Source of the DNA: Colletotrichum lupini | Lineage: Eukaryota; Ascomycota; Sordariomycetes; Glomerellales; Glomerellaceae | Reading direction: 5' to 3' | Length of the DNA stretch: 64,000 bases | Assembly: GCF_023278565.1 (NCBI RefSeq) | Contig: NC_064679.1 | Span: 4,526,001-4,590,000 of the forward strand | Part shown: piece after piece, positions 25,401 through 35,528 of the stretch | Position numbering within the stretch: the first letter of the stretch is position 1 | Layout of the letters: every line of letters starts with the position of its first letter | The notes under the pieces: generated by a model | The model's database searches: none | What the model saw: the letters and a program-made list of their open reading frames with translations, nothing else | Told to the model about the DNA's origin: nothing | Made by a program: the position numbers and the translations under genes

Positions 25401-26122
25401 CCGCCTTCTTCCTAAGTTAATCTCTAAGATCCGTAATACTCTTAACTCGATATTATTAAGACCTCTAAATCCCCTCCTCCCTCGTTAGACCGTCCCCTAT
25501 ACTATATTCCTAAGTAATACCCGGGGGGTAGTTAAGGGAGCTACGAGGAGGTCGTTTAGATCGCGGGCTTAAGGGCGTACTTATAAAATCCCCATAATAA
25601 TAGACTTTTTCGTATACCGTAAATCTCTTAACTTAATAACTCCTATAGGGTTACCTTCGTTATTAAATAAGAATATCTACGTTTAGAGATCCCCTTTTTC
25701 GATCGTATAGTGCTCTTTTATACTATATTATTAAGCCCGTTTATTATACTAGTCGATTAGGTAGGTAGTCGTCGTATAGGGAATTCTTTTTACTAATTTA
25801 GCTAGTTAATTTTTAATTGCGGGCCGGCCGCGGGGAAGTTATTTAATAAAAAAGGCTACTTAAGGTAACGGCAAAATACTAGTTACCTAAGCGGTTCCGT
25901 TAACTAGCGTAGTTTAATATAATAAACGTCGACCTCTTATAAGTAGTAAAGGGCTATAATTACTTAATTCCGTACGGCATTTAAGAATCGCCTCCTTTTT
26001 CGTTTACTTCCGTAAGGTTAATTAGTACAAATCTCCTATCCCGTACGGTATTAAGAAGTTATCTCTTCTGCGTAGTAAAATACCTTACCGATCTATAATA
26101 ATAGAATTTAATTACTAATTAG

Positions 26123-26324
26123 TATTAGTATCCCTATTATAGGGTAGTTAGTTCGAACCGTAGTTAACGAAGAGATTAATTAAACTATATAAATATCTAC
26201 GTAGGTATAAAAAGGAAGTTCTAACCGTAAGTTAGGCTAGCTACGATAATCGTAAATAGGGCCCCTAATTAGCCCCTGCGCAGTCGGCTATATGCCGCGG
26301 TCGAATTAGACTTCTAATCCGATA
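26123..26324 (-). repeat. Copia copy 2 5' LTR
   Basis: 202 bases, pair of 19355-19556. It is followed directly by the GATAG duplication. Confidence 0.93.
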
Positions 26325-27289
26325 GATAGGCTATATATTTAGTAAGTACTAAAAAAATAAGTCGGGAGGTAGGGGCGACGATAAGCCGACGTACCCCCGA
26401 TCGAAGCTAACGTTAGTAACTATTTAACGGGTTACTACTAAGCTAAGAGTTATAGAGGTCGACTCGTTAAAAAACGAGTAGGTATAAGCAATATACCTAA
26501 TACGCTTATGCTAAGTATTAAGAGGGTACTAATAAGAATAATTACAAAAAGTAGGGCGATAGTTTTATAAAGTATTACTAAAAGGCTAGTAGAAGTTAAT
26601 ATAGATATATATTCCGAGATAGATATTATTAGTACTAGGCTCGTAACCCACTTAGGGTTAACCCCGGCTACTACTATAGCTCCCTCGTTAAGGGACTTCT
26701 AAAGTAAAGCCGTAGGCTAGGGGAAAGCTTATTAGTTAATGCTCTTCTTTATTAACTACTATAAGTAGCTAAGGAAGATTCGGCAACTATTTACCGTAAT
26801 TAATAAGGATAAAAGAATAGTAAACCTCTTACTATCGTAACTATTAATAAGCTAAGAGGGTATTCGTATTAATATAGCGACGAATATATAGTCGTACGAG
26901 CCTATCTTAGTCGCTAAACTAGAGGCAATAGCTTGCGATATCGTTAAGAATTATAAGAGGGCGTATATATTATATATCGCTACTATAAAAAGTATCGCGG
27001 GGGTAACGGAGACTAAACTACGAGGGGGTCTATTACTAAAACTTTAATTAGAAATAGAGACGTTTAACGAGTAATTAGTAAAGGGACCGTAGTTATATAG
27101 CGGGGTAGAACACTCTATCGACCTAGTTCTAAGTACTAAACTACTATATAGTCCTATTTATTTATTAAGTAAGAAATAACTCGATAAGCTTTACGTATAT
27201 ATTATTAAGAACCTAGTAAACGGTCGTATTATACCTTTAGTTAATAAGGCTAGGGTACCGATCCTCTTTATATTAAAAAAGGACGGTAC

Positions 27290-27860
27290 GCTACGCCTCT
27301 ATATAAACTATCGCGGGCTAAATAGGGTAACTATAAAAAATCGATACTTACTACTACTTATCGGCGAGCTCCTAGATAGGCTTCGCAGAGCGAAATAGAT
27401 CTTAAAAATAGATATTAGGGATACCTACTACCGTATCCGAATTAAAAAGGAAGACCGATAGAAAATAGCGTTCCGGAGCTAATACGATTACTTCGAGTAT
27501 ACTATTATGCTTTTCGGGCTAACGAACGTACCCGCGACGTTCTAGGTATATATTTACCGAGCGCTCGCTAACTTACTAAATACTTACTATATAATATATA
27601 TAAACGATCTAATAATCTACTTAATAATAAAGGAGTAGTATACGGAGGATATTAAAAAGGTCCTCTAACGTCTGCGTTTATACGGGCTTTTTACTAAACT
27701 ATTAAAGTGCTCGTTCTATTAAAAGAGGGTCGAGTTCTTAAGTTATGTTATTATACTAAAAGGAATCGAGATTAACTCGTCGCGAGTGCGAACGATCGCC
27801 GATTAAAAGGCGCTAGAGTTTATTAAGGATATCTAAGTATTCCTAGGGTTCTATAACTTC
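27290..27860 (+). pseudogene. Gypsy reverse transcriptase domain (RIP-broken)
   Basis: Plus-strand translation reads [19 protein letters not shown], then a LKIDIRDTYYRIRI block, FGLTNVPATF, and a catalytic box YINDLIIY where gypsy elements have Y-x-D-D; the first Asp is now Asn, a G-to-A change. TAG stops replace codons that are Trp or Gln in relatives. It is clearly Ty3/gypsy and dead. Confidence 0.92.
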
Positions 27861-27949
27861 TATTAAAAGTTTATTACTAAATACTCGGGCATCGTTATAC
27901 CGATAATAGTATTACTAAAAATAGAAAAGGGGTAAATAAGGGACTTCTA

Positions 27950-28430
27950 GTAGACTAAAGAAGTAGACGAGGTATTTAATTAGCTAAAAGTCGCTTTTAC
28001 CTCGGCGACCGTACTTATATACTAGAACCTATAACGTATTATATAAGTAGAAACCGACGCTTTAGTTAAAGCTATTATAATAATCTTATCGTAATAAGCT
28101 AATAGAGAATAGCGACCCGTCGCTTATTAGTTACGGAAGCTTACGGATACGGAGTAGCGATAGGTTACGGGCTAATAAGAACTACTCGCTATAGTAAAAG
28201 GGCTAGAGTACTAAGCTTACTACCTCTAGGGCTTTTTATAAAAGTTTATAGTCCTAACGGACTACTAAGTACTTAAGGGAGTAATCGGCGTATTAGTATA
28301 AGACTTTCGGAGAAGGCTCGCGAAGTAGGTATATAAATTATTAGTATTTAACTTTAACTTAGAATACTAGCTAAGGAAAACGAACCTAGCGGACGGTTTA
28401 TTTAGAAAGCTAGACTATATAAAGGGGGAA
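27950..28430 (+). pseudogene. Gypsy RNase H domain (RIP-broken)
   Basis: It follows RT in the same frame and shows the RNase H landmarks ETDA, RKLTDTE, ELLAIVKGLEY, and an NLADGLFRK block (relatives have N-x-A-D-x-L-S-R). It is repeatedly interrupted by TAG/TAA. Confidence 0.85.
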
Positions 28431-29019
28431 GTGCTTTATAAAGACGTCCTCCCTACGCTAGCCTAGAAACTACGTCTTATTAGCGAACTACTACCCGACG
28501 TTTAGTAAAAGATAATTAGCTTAAAAAAATAAAATAATATTACTAAGGCATACGTTTAAGTAGTTAAGGCCTCTTTTTATAATCTTAGCTAGATATTAGC
28601 TAGCTTTAAGAACGGGGAATCCTCTTCCCTATATTAGTAGCGTATTATAGGGCGTATTAATAAAATAATAATAGTTATTACCGTAACGACTCGAGGTAAG
28701 AAAGTAAGAGAGTTATTAATAAACGCTCGTCGACGGTCCGGTAAAAATAAAGAGGAGTCGGATAGAGCTAGGGTTATTATATTAAAATAGTATATCCTAC
28801 GCCCCGTTATAAAGGAGCTTATAAGGGGCGAAACGGCATTCGTTTCCCGTCTTTTACTAAAGACTAAGGAGCTCGTTAAAAGATTATAAGCTAAAAACGA
28901 GTTCTATATATTATAATTAGTAAGAGTTCGTACTACGGCCGGCGAGCTAAGAGTATATTTACTTAATAAATAGGGCACACTATTTTTTAAAAAAAGACTC
29001 GTTATTCCTTAGGTAGAGT

Positions 29020-29700
29020 CTTTTTAGATAGAGATCCTTTATTAATATTACGACGACTATAAGATAGGTTATATAGGAGCTACGAAAACTCTCGAGCTAA
29101 TCTAGAGGAAGTTTTATTAAGAAGATATCTAACGAGATATTTAGGAATACGTTAAGAACTATAAGTATTATTTAGGAGTTATAACCCTAAGATATAAGCC
29201 GTACGGGTAGCTATAGTTATTATTATTACCCTTATACTTATTTTAAGAAATATCTATAAACTTTATTACGGGGCTATTACTAAGCGCTCGTAATAACGGC
29301 GTAAAGTACGATAATATCGTAGTTATTATTTATTATATAATAAAGTTCGTAAAGTTCTTACTTACTATTAAAATACTTAACGTAGTATAAATAGTAAGCA
29401 TCCTATATTAGGAGGTCGAATATAAGTTCGGTACGCTTAAAAGCATTATTATAAATAGAGATAAGCTCTTTATAAGCGCATTTTAAGAAGAGTTCGCTAA
29501 GGAACGGGCGATATATTATTAACTATTTACCGCGTACTACTTATAAATAAATAGCTAAACAGAGCGAACTTATTAAATATTAAAAAAGTATTTAAGGATC
29601 TATACCGAGGGCTTGCCGAATAAGTAGGTAGCGTAGTTAGAAGAGGCCGAGTTTATATATAATAATAGTTAACACTCTATTATAAAAGTGTCCCCGTATA
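29020..29700 (+). pseudogene. Gypsy integrase domain (RIP-broken)
   Basis: An H2C2-type zinc-binding block (now with Cys and His changed to Tyr: VKNYKYY) is followed by the core with EISINFITGL, DNIVVIIYYIIKFVKF, FGTLKSIIINRDKLFIS and ERTY. Changes D to N, C to Y and H to Y all fit G-to-A or C-to-T mutation. Confidence 0.88.
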
Positions 29701-30107
29701 TAGTACTATATAGCTACTACCCTAGGTACGTTAAATATATACCTAATTATAAAGCTATAGTCTAGGGGGTTAAGGAAAGGGTTTAGAAAATTAGGGAGAT
29801 TAGGGCCTAGGCTATGCGAGCATAAGTATAAGCCTTTAAGAGCTAAGTAGCTTATTATAATAAAAAATATACCCTAAAGGAGTTTAATCGCGGAGAGGTC
29901 GTCGGCCTATTAATAAAAAATATACGATTTAAGAATAATAAACTAGTACTAAGATATATTAAAATAGTAATAGCTAAAAGGGTAGGGAAATAGGCTCACT
30001 AAGTATATTTACTAAAATAGTATTAAAGAATATATAATATTTTCCTAGTTTCTTAGCTTAAGCTATAGGGAAATTGCCGAACGGTTGGTAACTAGATAAC
30101 GAATCTC

Positions 30108-30290
30108 TTAGAGTTAGAGGACGAGTAAGACGTTTAAGAAGTTAAAAAAATCGTCGTAATATAAAACGAGGGAAAAAACTTACGATATTTCGTTAAATAG
30201 GCTAGGTAGCTTACTAAGTATAATACGTAGGAGCTTATTAAGTATTTTAAAAAGGTAGCGGAAGTAGTTAATAGATTCGAACGCTATAAA
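30108..30290 (+). pseudogene. Chromodomain at the C-terminus of gypsy pol
   Basis: After the integrase the frame reads EVKKIVVIQNEGKNLRYFVK, then a KYNT-ELIKYFKKVAE block. This is the chromodomain pattern (E-x-I-L...YLVKWKGY...TWEP...L) with Trp codons turned to TAG. Chromodomains bind methylated histone H3 tails and steer new copies into heterochromatin, so this places the element among the chromoviruses. Confidence 0.8.
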
Positions 30291-30469
30291 AAAAGGGTAT
30301 ATATAAAATAGGATAATAAACGTTAAGTTCGTAATAAAAGGTCGCTAAAGATAAGTTAATTAATAATATACTATAGAACCTTTTTTATCTAGCCTAGTAT
30401 AATCTTTAAAAAAAAGATATAGTATTATAACCCTTGGCGATATGTTACTAAGAGATCGCTAAGATCTAG

Positions 30470-32300
30470 TTACGTAAGGGGAGTAACTTACGTAATACTA
30501 GCGGTAGTAATAGCGGCTCTAGCGTATATTTTTAAAACTTAATAATTAGTAATAGTAGTCCGCTCGGTAGGTAAGAAGTAGAGAGGCTTCGTACGCGTAC
30601 TTAGCTAATTACTTAGAATAAGGCCATTAACCTTATTAATATTATAATAAGTAAGAGGGAGGTAGTTAAAGTTGCGCAGAGTATTATATATATTAGTAAT
30701 AGCGGTTTATAAAGCGTTCGCTACCTAGTTACTACTAAAGGCTATAATAAGAGGTATAACGGGAGCTATAATAAAAGGCACAACGGGAGCTATAATAAGA
30801 AGTATAACGGGAGCTATAATAGGAGGTATAATAGGAGCTATAATAAGAGGTAAAGTAGGAGGCGAAGTAGGGGCCGTAACGCTATTATTATTAGTAATAG
30901 GTCGGGGACGGGGGACGTTATTTAAGGTAATACTCTCGTAGTCTTAGTCAAGCTAAGGGACCTTAGTAATATTAATATTCGTAAAGAACTTAGTAACGTT
31001 AAACTACTTATTACGACCCGCGGCTTTAACTTTAGTATAAATAATAGCTTCGTCGAGCCGTTATAAAGCCTTTACTTAGAGCGGGAGGAGCATAATACTA
31101 GCTTTATTAAGATCTAAAATAATATAACTAAGGGCTAGGGCACCCTCGTTTATACTAAAGAGAGCGTCGCGGGTAGGGGTCGGTAAGTTATTAATATTAA
31201 AGTAGCGGCGCTTATTACGATATTAAAAAAGAGAATTCTCTAAGTCGCTACCGAGCTCCTTAAATTTAGTATCCTCGCGCTAGGACTTATTAAACTTAAA
31301 CCTAAAGTCGTCCTACTCGTTATTATTATTAAGAACATAATTAGTAATAAGAGTACGCTTCTTAGTAAGAGTCCGAGTCTTAGGACTACGAGAAATAGGG
31401 GTAGCGCTATATATAATAATAATATAAATAAGTACTTTATTTACCGAGAACTTAGCAACGCGTTTACGAAAAGTAAGGAAAGTAAAAAACTCTTAGATAC
31501 GTATAATAGTAACGCCCTTAGGAATCTCTTTATAATACTAAACTAGAGCGTCGAGGTTACTTCGCAGAGCGGTCGTACGGTTATTATCGTAAAAATAAGC
31601 CGGCTAGAGGTAACTAAGGCGGGAGATAATCTTAGTTTTATTATTAATATTAAGGATACTAGCCTAAAAAAAGAAATCTAAGTTAGTAAAAAGAAAATTT
31701 GCCGAACGATTACTAATAACTTACCGTAATCGAGATTAATAAGTTTAGATACTCGTAGTTAGTAGCGAGCTCTTAGAGAGTAGCCTATTTAAAGTAGACC
31801 TTTTTTATTTTACTACCTACTAACGGGTTAGTAATATAAGTAGCTACTTTTTTTTATACGCTAATAGTATAGCTAAAAGTATAAAAAACGCGGCTGCGCT
31901 TATAAAAATTAAAGCTACCCTATTCCTCGGTATTACGGAACTCTATAAGGGTATTCTAAATAAACTAAGTAGTGCTATATAGCTCCTCGAGAACTTAAGA
32001 AATATCGTTAGCTAATGTTTTAGTAACGGATTAGCGAGGACTCGACGACTTATAATAAAATACTTCTTTTTATTAATTTAATAAATAATATACTTAGCGA
32101 CGTAAGCGCCGGTAATATAAATAAGCTCGTTAATATTGCGATATAGACTAGCTAAGTAGCGTATATAGGGAGCACTACTACGGAGACTACGGAAGCCTTT
32201 CTTAGGATTATACTCTATATTAAGTATGTCCTAGATATGCGAAATAGTAGATATTTCGGTAAATACTTAGTAATAGTATAGTAAGAGAGTTATAATTAGG
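30470..32300 (-). pseudogene. Antisense reading frame inside the gypsy element
   Basis: The minus strand keeps one long frame whose only interruptions are TAA/TAG, as expected from RIP of CAA/CAG/TGG codons. A checked stretch around 31210-31000 reads NLPTPTRDALFSINEGALAL, then YIILDLNKASIMLLPL, then RLDEAIIYTKVKA and FNVTKFFTNIN. Near its C-terminus comes a Pro/Ile-rich eight-residue repeat. No domain is recognised and no start codon can be fixed. It lies between the chromodomain and the 3' LTR, where gypsy elements usually have nothing. It may be an element-encoded accessory protein, a captured host gene, or a further nested element without recognised ends. Confidence 0.6.
30741..30860. repeat. 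24-bp tandem repeat, five units
   Basis: Five consecutive 24-base units start with GCTATAATA and end in GGGA/AGGA. Read on the minus strand in the antisense frame they encode an eight-residue Pro/Ile/Val repeat (APVIPLII-like). The length is a multiple of three, so the frame is kept. Confidence 0.88.
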
Positions 32301-32751
32301 AAACGATACGGAATTAGAATATCGTGAGAAGAAAAGTATAGTTATATAAAAAAGAATTCGCAAAACGGTTACTAAATAAAAAGAGGGAAGAAAAAATAAA
32401 CACGCGACTAGTAACGGACGAAAAATCTTTTATTATAATCGATAGCTTAGTAATAATAATAACCGCGAGGTTAGGCGGGCTCTTATATATTACGACGGTC
32501 AGAATACTTTACTACGAATATATACTACTAACTTAGTAACTAGTCAGCGCGCTATTACTAAATAATAATAACAAAGTATCCGTTAAATAAGGAGATAGGA
32601 GCAATACCTTGTTCCTAAGTAAGAAAGGATATTATTAACGCCTTACGGAATCTATTATAAATAACGACGTTAATAGCTTTATTATTAGCGTTAAAAGAAG
32701 ATATTACGTAATAACTTTAGGGACTAAAGTTACGTAAGGGGGGAGTAATTA

Positions 32752-32942
32752 TAATAAATTTAGGATACGGCCGGTAATAGGACGCCGATAACTTAGCAAC
32801 TAGTATACGGATCTTATTATAAAAGAACTTTTTAAAAAGCAGAGCCTTTACGAAGGACTCTATAAGCTTTAGTCTTATAATATACCTATATTTATATTAT
32901 AGCCTCGCTAGTTAAGTGCTTATAGCCTAATCTCTTATAATT
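32752..32942 (+). repeat. Gypsy 3' LTR
   Basis: 191 bases, pair of 17877-18067. Copia copy 1 sequence resumes immediately after it. Confidence 0.85.
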
Positions 32943-33172
32943 ATTAATAAATACGGGTTATACGTAAAAATAACTATTAATAGTTAATTAATATAAAAAT
33001 CGTAGTATATAGCTTATTAATAAGTACCCGATTTTGCGAGCTTATATAGTAGCTTAAGTATTTTAATAATCGTACTTTCTAGGTATTTATTAGCTATTTC
33101 TTTTAGTAAATAGGCTAGGATTTTCCTTATAAGCCCTATAGCCGATTAGGTATAGGCCTAAGTGTTACGAAG
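32943..33172 (-). mobile_element. Copia copy 1, continuation (reverse transcriptase part)
   Basis: Aligns with about 20664-20890 of copia copy 2 (shared AACTATTAATAGTTAATTAA), directly continuing the fragment that ends at 17876. Homology stops at about 33172 in the RT region, so the 5' half of this copy is missing. Confidence 0.85.
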
Positions 33173-34290
33173 GTAACTTTGTTTACCTTATTATTCGCCT
33201 TATTATTAATATTACGTAAGCAAACTATATACCATATTGATCTACGATTTCTGTAGATTATTATAGGTATTGATTATGTAAGCAATACTGCTTATATAAG
33301 CCTACGTGAGCAATGGAAAGTACTAGAAGGTAACTGAATAATCTGGAATTTACTCGAGGCGGAATTACGTACTACGATTACGTATTCACTTACGTATACG
33401 CTTATTAATTATATCATAATTAATAAGCAATGGAATATTCTAGTAGGAGGTTTTTATGCCTATATGTAGGCGTGTATTTGCCTACCTAGACCTTTCGTTA
33501 AGCAAGCAACTTCTCATATAGTAATTCAACTATATTACTCTCTTTACTACAAAAACCTCTTTTATATACGCTTATATCCCCTATATTCATATATTCTTGC
33601 TTCTATATGAATATTCACTTTTTATATTCTTTATAAGAATATCCCGCATTACCTCGTTAAAGCTATACGTGCTAGAGAAAGTAACTAGACTATATCCCCC
33701 TAATATAACTAGACTACTTATTAATCTAATAGTCCTACTTAACTTAGTTATACTAATTAAAAAGACCGTAAATACTAGGTAAGTAACTAATAATATTAAA
33801 AAAGCTATTAACTAGGTATTAGCGGCGTTTATTATTAATTAGTTAATACTTAAAAAGGCTAGCGAGCTCTGCGATTAATTAAAGTTATTTATAAAGCTTA
33901 GTTTAGACTATAATACTTAATAACTACTATTTAAAAAGGTAAAAAAAGTATTTAGTAAGTAAGCCTACTATTTAGTAATATCTTAGTACTGTATTCGAGT
34001 TCTAAAAGGTAAAGTTAACTAATTAAGGCCGTAAAAAAAGAAGAGTATATTAATAAACCTAAATACTAAGTTCGCGAATATTTAGGATATATAGAGAGCT
34101 TAGGAGGACTTTAATAACTATTTAGTTAGTCCTAGTCGACTCGTAAGGGTCGAATTACCTAGGGAGAATAATAACTATATTATTATAATAGTAGAAGATA
34201 GTTAATTAATTAAGTATAATTAGTGGCGATGTTTTAATACTATGTTTTAATAGGGTGGCCAAAAGGGGGGGGTGGCCAAAAGGGGGTGGG
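33173..34290. mobile_element. AT-rich repeat fragment of unresolved type
   Basis: Begins TGTTACGAAGGTAAC, resembling an LTR start, where copia copy 1 is cut off. The first 450 bases keep many CA and TG dinucleotides, unlike the copia/gypsy nest. From about 33780 CA and TG become scarce again and only stop-rich frames are found. No transposase or pol domain is recognised. It ends near 34290 in a G-rich direct duplication, after which normal sequence begins. Confidence 0.5.
34253..34290. repeat. Direct duplication GGTGGCCAAAAGGGGG
   Basis: Two adjacent copies of GGTGGCCAAAAGGGGG-like sequence at the exact junction between AT-rich repeat and normal DNA. It may be a transposon terminus or a duplicated junction. 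Confidence 0.7.
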
Positions 34291-35528
34291 TCGACTTACT
34301 AGGCACATCCAACCTCATAGGCTTGAGCGACTCAGGCACACGACCAGCCCGAGTCAAGTAATGACCTTCCAAGTTAGCTGCCTGCGATCTAGAGAATCAT
34401 ATATGCCCTTGTCCTATCAAATTTTAACTTGGTCTAAGAGTCACATCCGAAACCGACCTTCACACGTGACCCCGGTACCGAGCAGCCAAAGAAGTCAATT
34501 CACAATTCACCCCAATTCTACGAAGAACGCATCTCAAGACTGCGGTCGGGTGAACAAGCCCACGCCGACCCTGGAAGGCTCTCTAAGAGCTGTCAAGGCG
34601 TTTTCACACGCGCAAAACTGTCAGCTGTCGATTTCGCCCTGCAGTTTGTATGCCTCCATGACCCGTGCCGTAAAGGTCAGATGGGCCAAGGCGAGTCTTG
34701 ACTTTACCAAATTGAAACAGGGCGATCTCTTGTGAAATTTCTTGCTTCAGGTGTTATTTAATTGCTGTCTATCCGTCCACATACTACCTTCTAAACTGAG
34801 TTGTTTCGATGCTTAAAGTCTTCAAAGTCGCTGTGCGTACCACGCCTTTAGTAGTCCTCAGTCTCGAACAAGAGTGCGTTAAAGGAGGGAGAAGGTGAAT
34901 CGGGCTAAGGACCTTGAGGACCTTGGAGACCCTACAATCAGACAGGTTCTCTCGTATGTATAGTGTGGTTCCGCATGAATAGGCTTGAGTCGCTTGACTA
35001 CATATGGGATACTGCGTTGAGATGTCATATGAATCACTGGATGAAGCGGAGAAGAGCTATCATATGAGCGAGCCTTCTCAATGGCGTCCGCTTCTTATGA
35101 ACTTGTGATTTCTTGAATACATATGAGATGAATACGCGGATGGCGGAAGCTGCCTGGGGTATAACTTTCTCATTCAACGTCACCAACCTTTATGAAGAGT
35201 GAATCATTTCTGATTCTCAACAAGATCAGGCCGCATGGCCGAGAGGTTCTGGGTTGTAGAGGCCCCGACTAGACCGTGAAGTCTCCGGTCTATTCCTGGA
35301 TCCATGTTCAACCCTCGATCGGTCCGGTTTTGTTAACTTTTTTCCAAGTTTTGATTTCTGTAGAATCTTCAGACCATCAGGTCGGTCCTTCCTCACTTCT
35401 CAACTAACGCTCCATAACAGGAAGTCATGACACCCCTCGGCTTTTTGTCCTGAGCGGATAGTCCTAGCAATGGTTCATCCCAAGCTAGGGTACCGATCTT
35501 CAGATAGTCCAAAGAGGAAACCCGGCAC
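34291..35528. other. Intergenic DNA between transposon block and MFS gene
   Basis: Composition returns to normal. A 149-codon open frame (34286-34735, +) starts inside the junction repeat and has no protein-like features; I do not call it. The stretch contains the tRNA-like relic and several CATATG palindromes (about 35000-35125). Confidence 0.5.
35229..35335 (+). other. tRNA-Leu-like relic (pseudo-tRNA or SINE head)
   Basis: A box-like TGGCCGAGAGG (35236-35246) and B box-like TGTTCAACCC (35305-35314) lie about 70 bases apart. Between them is a hairpin TAGACCG...CGGTCTA that mimics the long variable arm of class II tRNAs. An anticodon-loop-like TGTAGAG would present TAG (Leu). The acceptor and T stems do not pair and the base before the anticodon is not T, so it is not a working tRNA. 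A T-rich stretch that could stop RNA polymerase III follows. Confidence 0.35.

Larger units (their letters stand above)
19355..26324 (-). mobile_element. Ty1/copia retrotransposon copy 2, full length, nested
   Basis: 6970 bases flanked by two 202-base LTRs and a perfect 5-bp target duplication GATAG (19350-19354 and 26325-26329). It is oriented on the minus strand: a purine-rich tract (GAAAGAGAAAG on the minus strand) adjoins the inner end of the LTR at 19355-19556, which is therefore the 3' LTR. Integrase, reverse transcriptase and RNase H follow in copia order. All frames are broken by TAG/TAA at former Gln/Trp codons. It retains more TG and CA than the surrounding gypsy, as expected of a younger insertion. 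It landed in the gag-like part of the gypsy element. Confidence 0.93.
26325..32942 (+). mobile_element. Ty3/gypsy chromovirus, 3' part (pol, chromodomain, antisense frame, LTR)
   Basis: Continuation of the element begun at 17877; without the inserted copia and its duplication the gypsy is about 8.1 kb. Domain order on the plus strand is protease-like, RT, RNase H, integrase, chromodomain, as in chromoviruses. A purine tract (AAGGGGGGAG) lies just left of the 3' LTR and serves as polypurine tract. Between about 30.3 and 32.75 kb there is 2.4 kb without plus-strand domains, holding the antisense frame listed separately. Confidence 0.9.

Noticed and set aside
30741..30860. CRISPR-like array
   Set aside because: Contiguous tandem repeat without spacers in a eukaryotic retroelement.
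16561..33172. The AT-rich block as a mitochondrial insertion or centromere
   Set aside because: Readable gypsy and copia domains, LTR pairs and target duplications explain it as RIP-mutated retrotransposons.
34286..34735. 149-codon plus-strand frame at the transposon edge
   Set aside because: Starts inside the junction repeat, and composition is not protein-like.
35229..35335. Functional tRNA gene
   Set aside because: Acceptor and T stems do not pair and the conserved T before the anticodon is absent; kept only as a relic.
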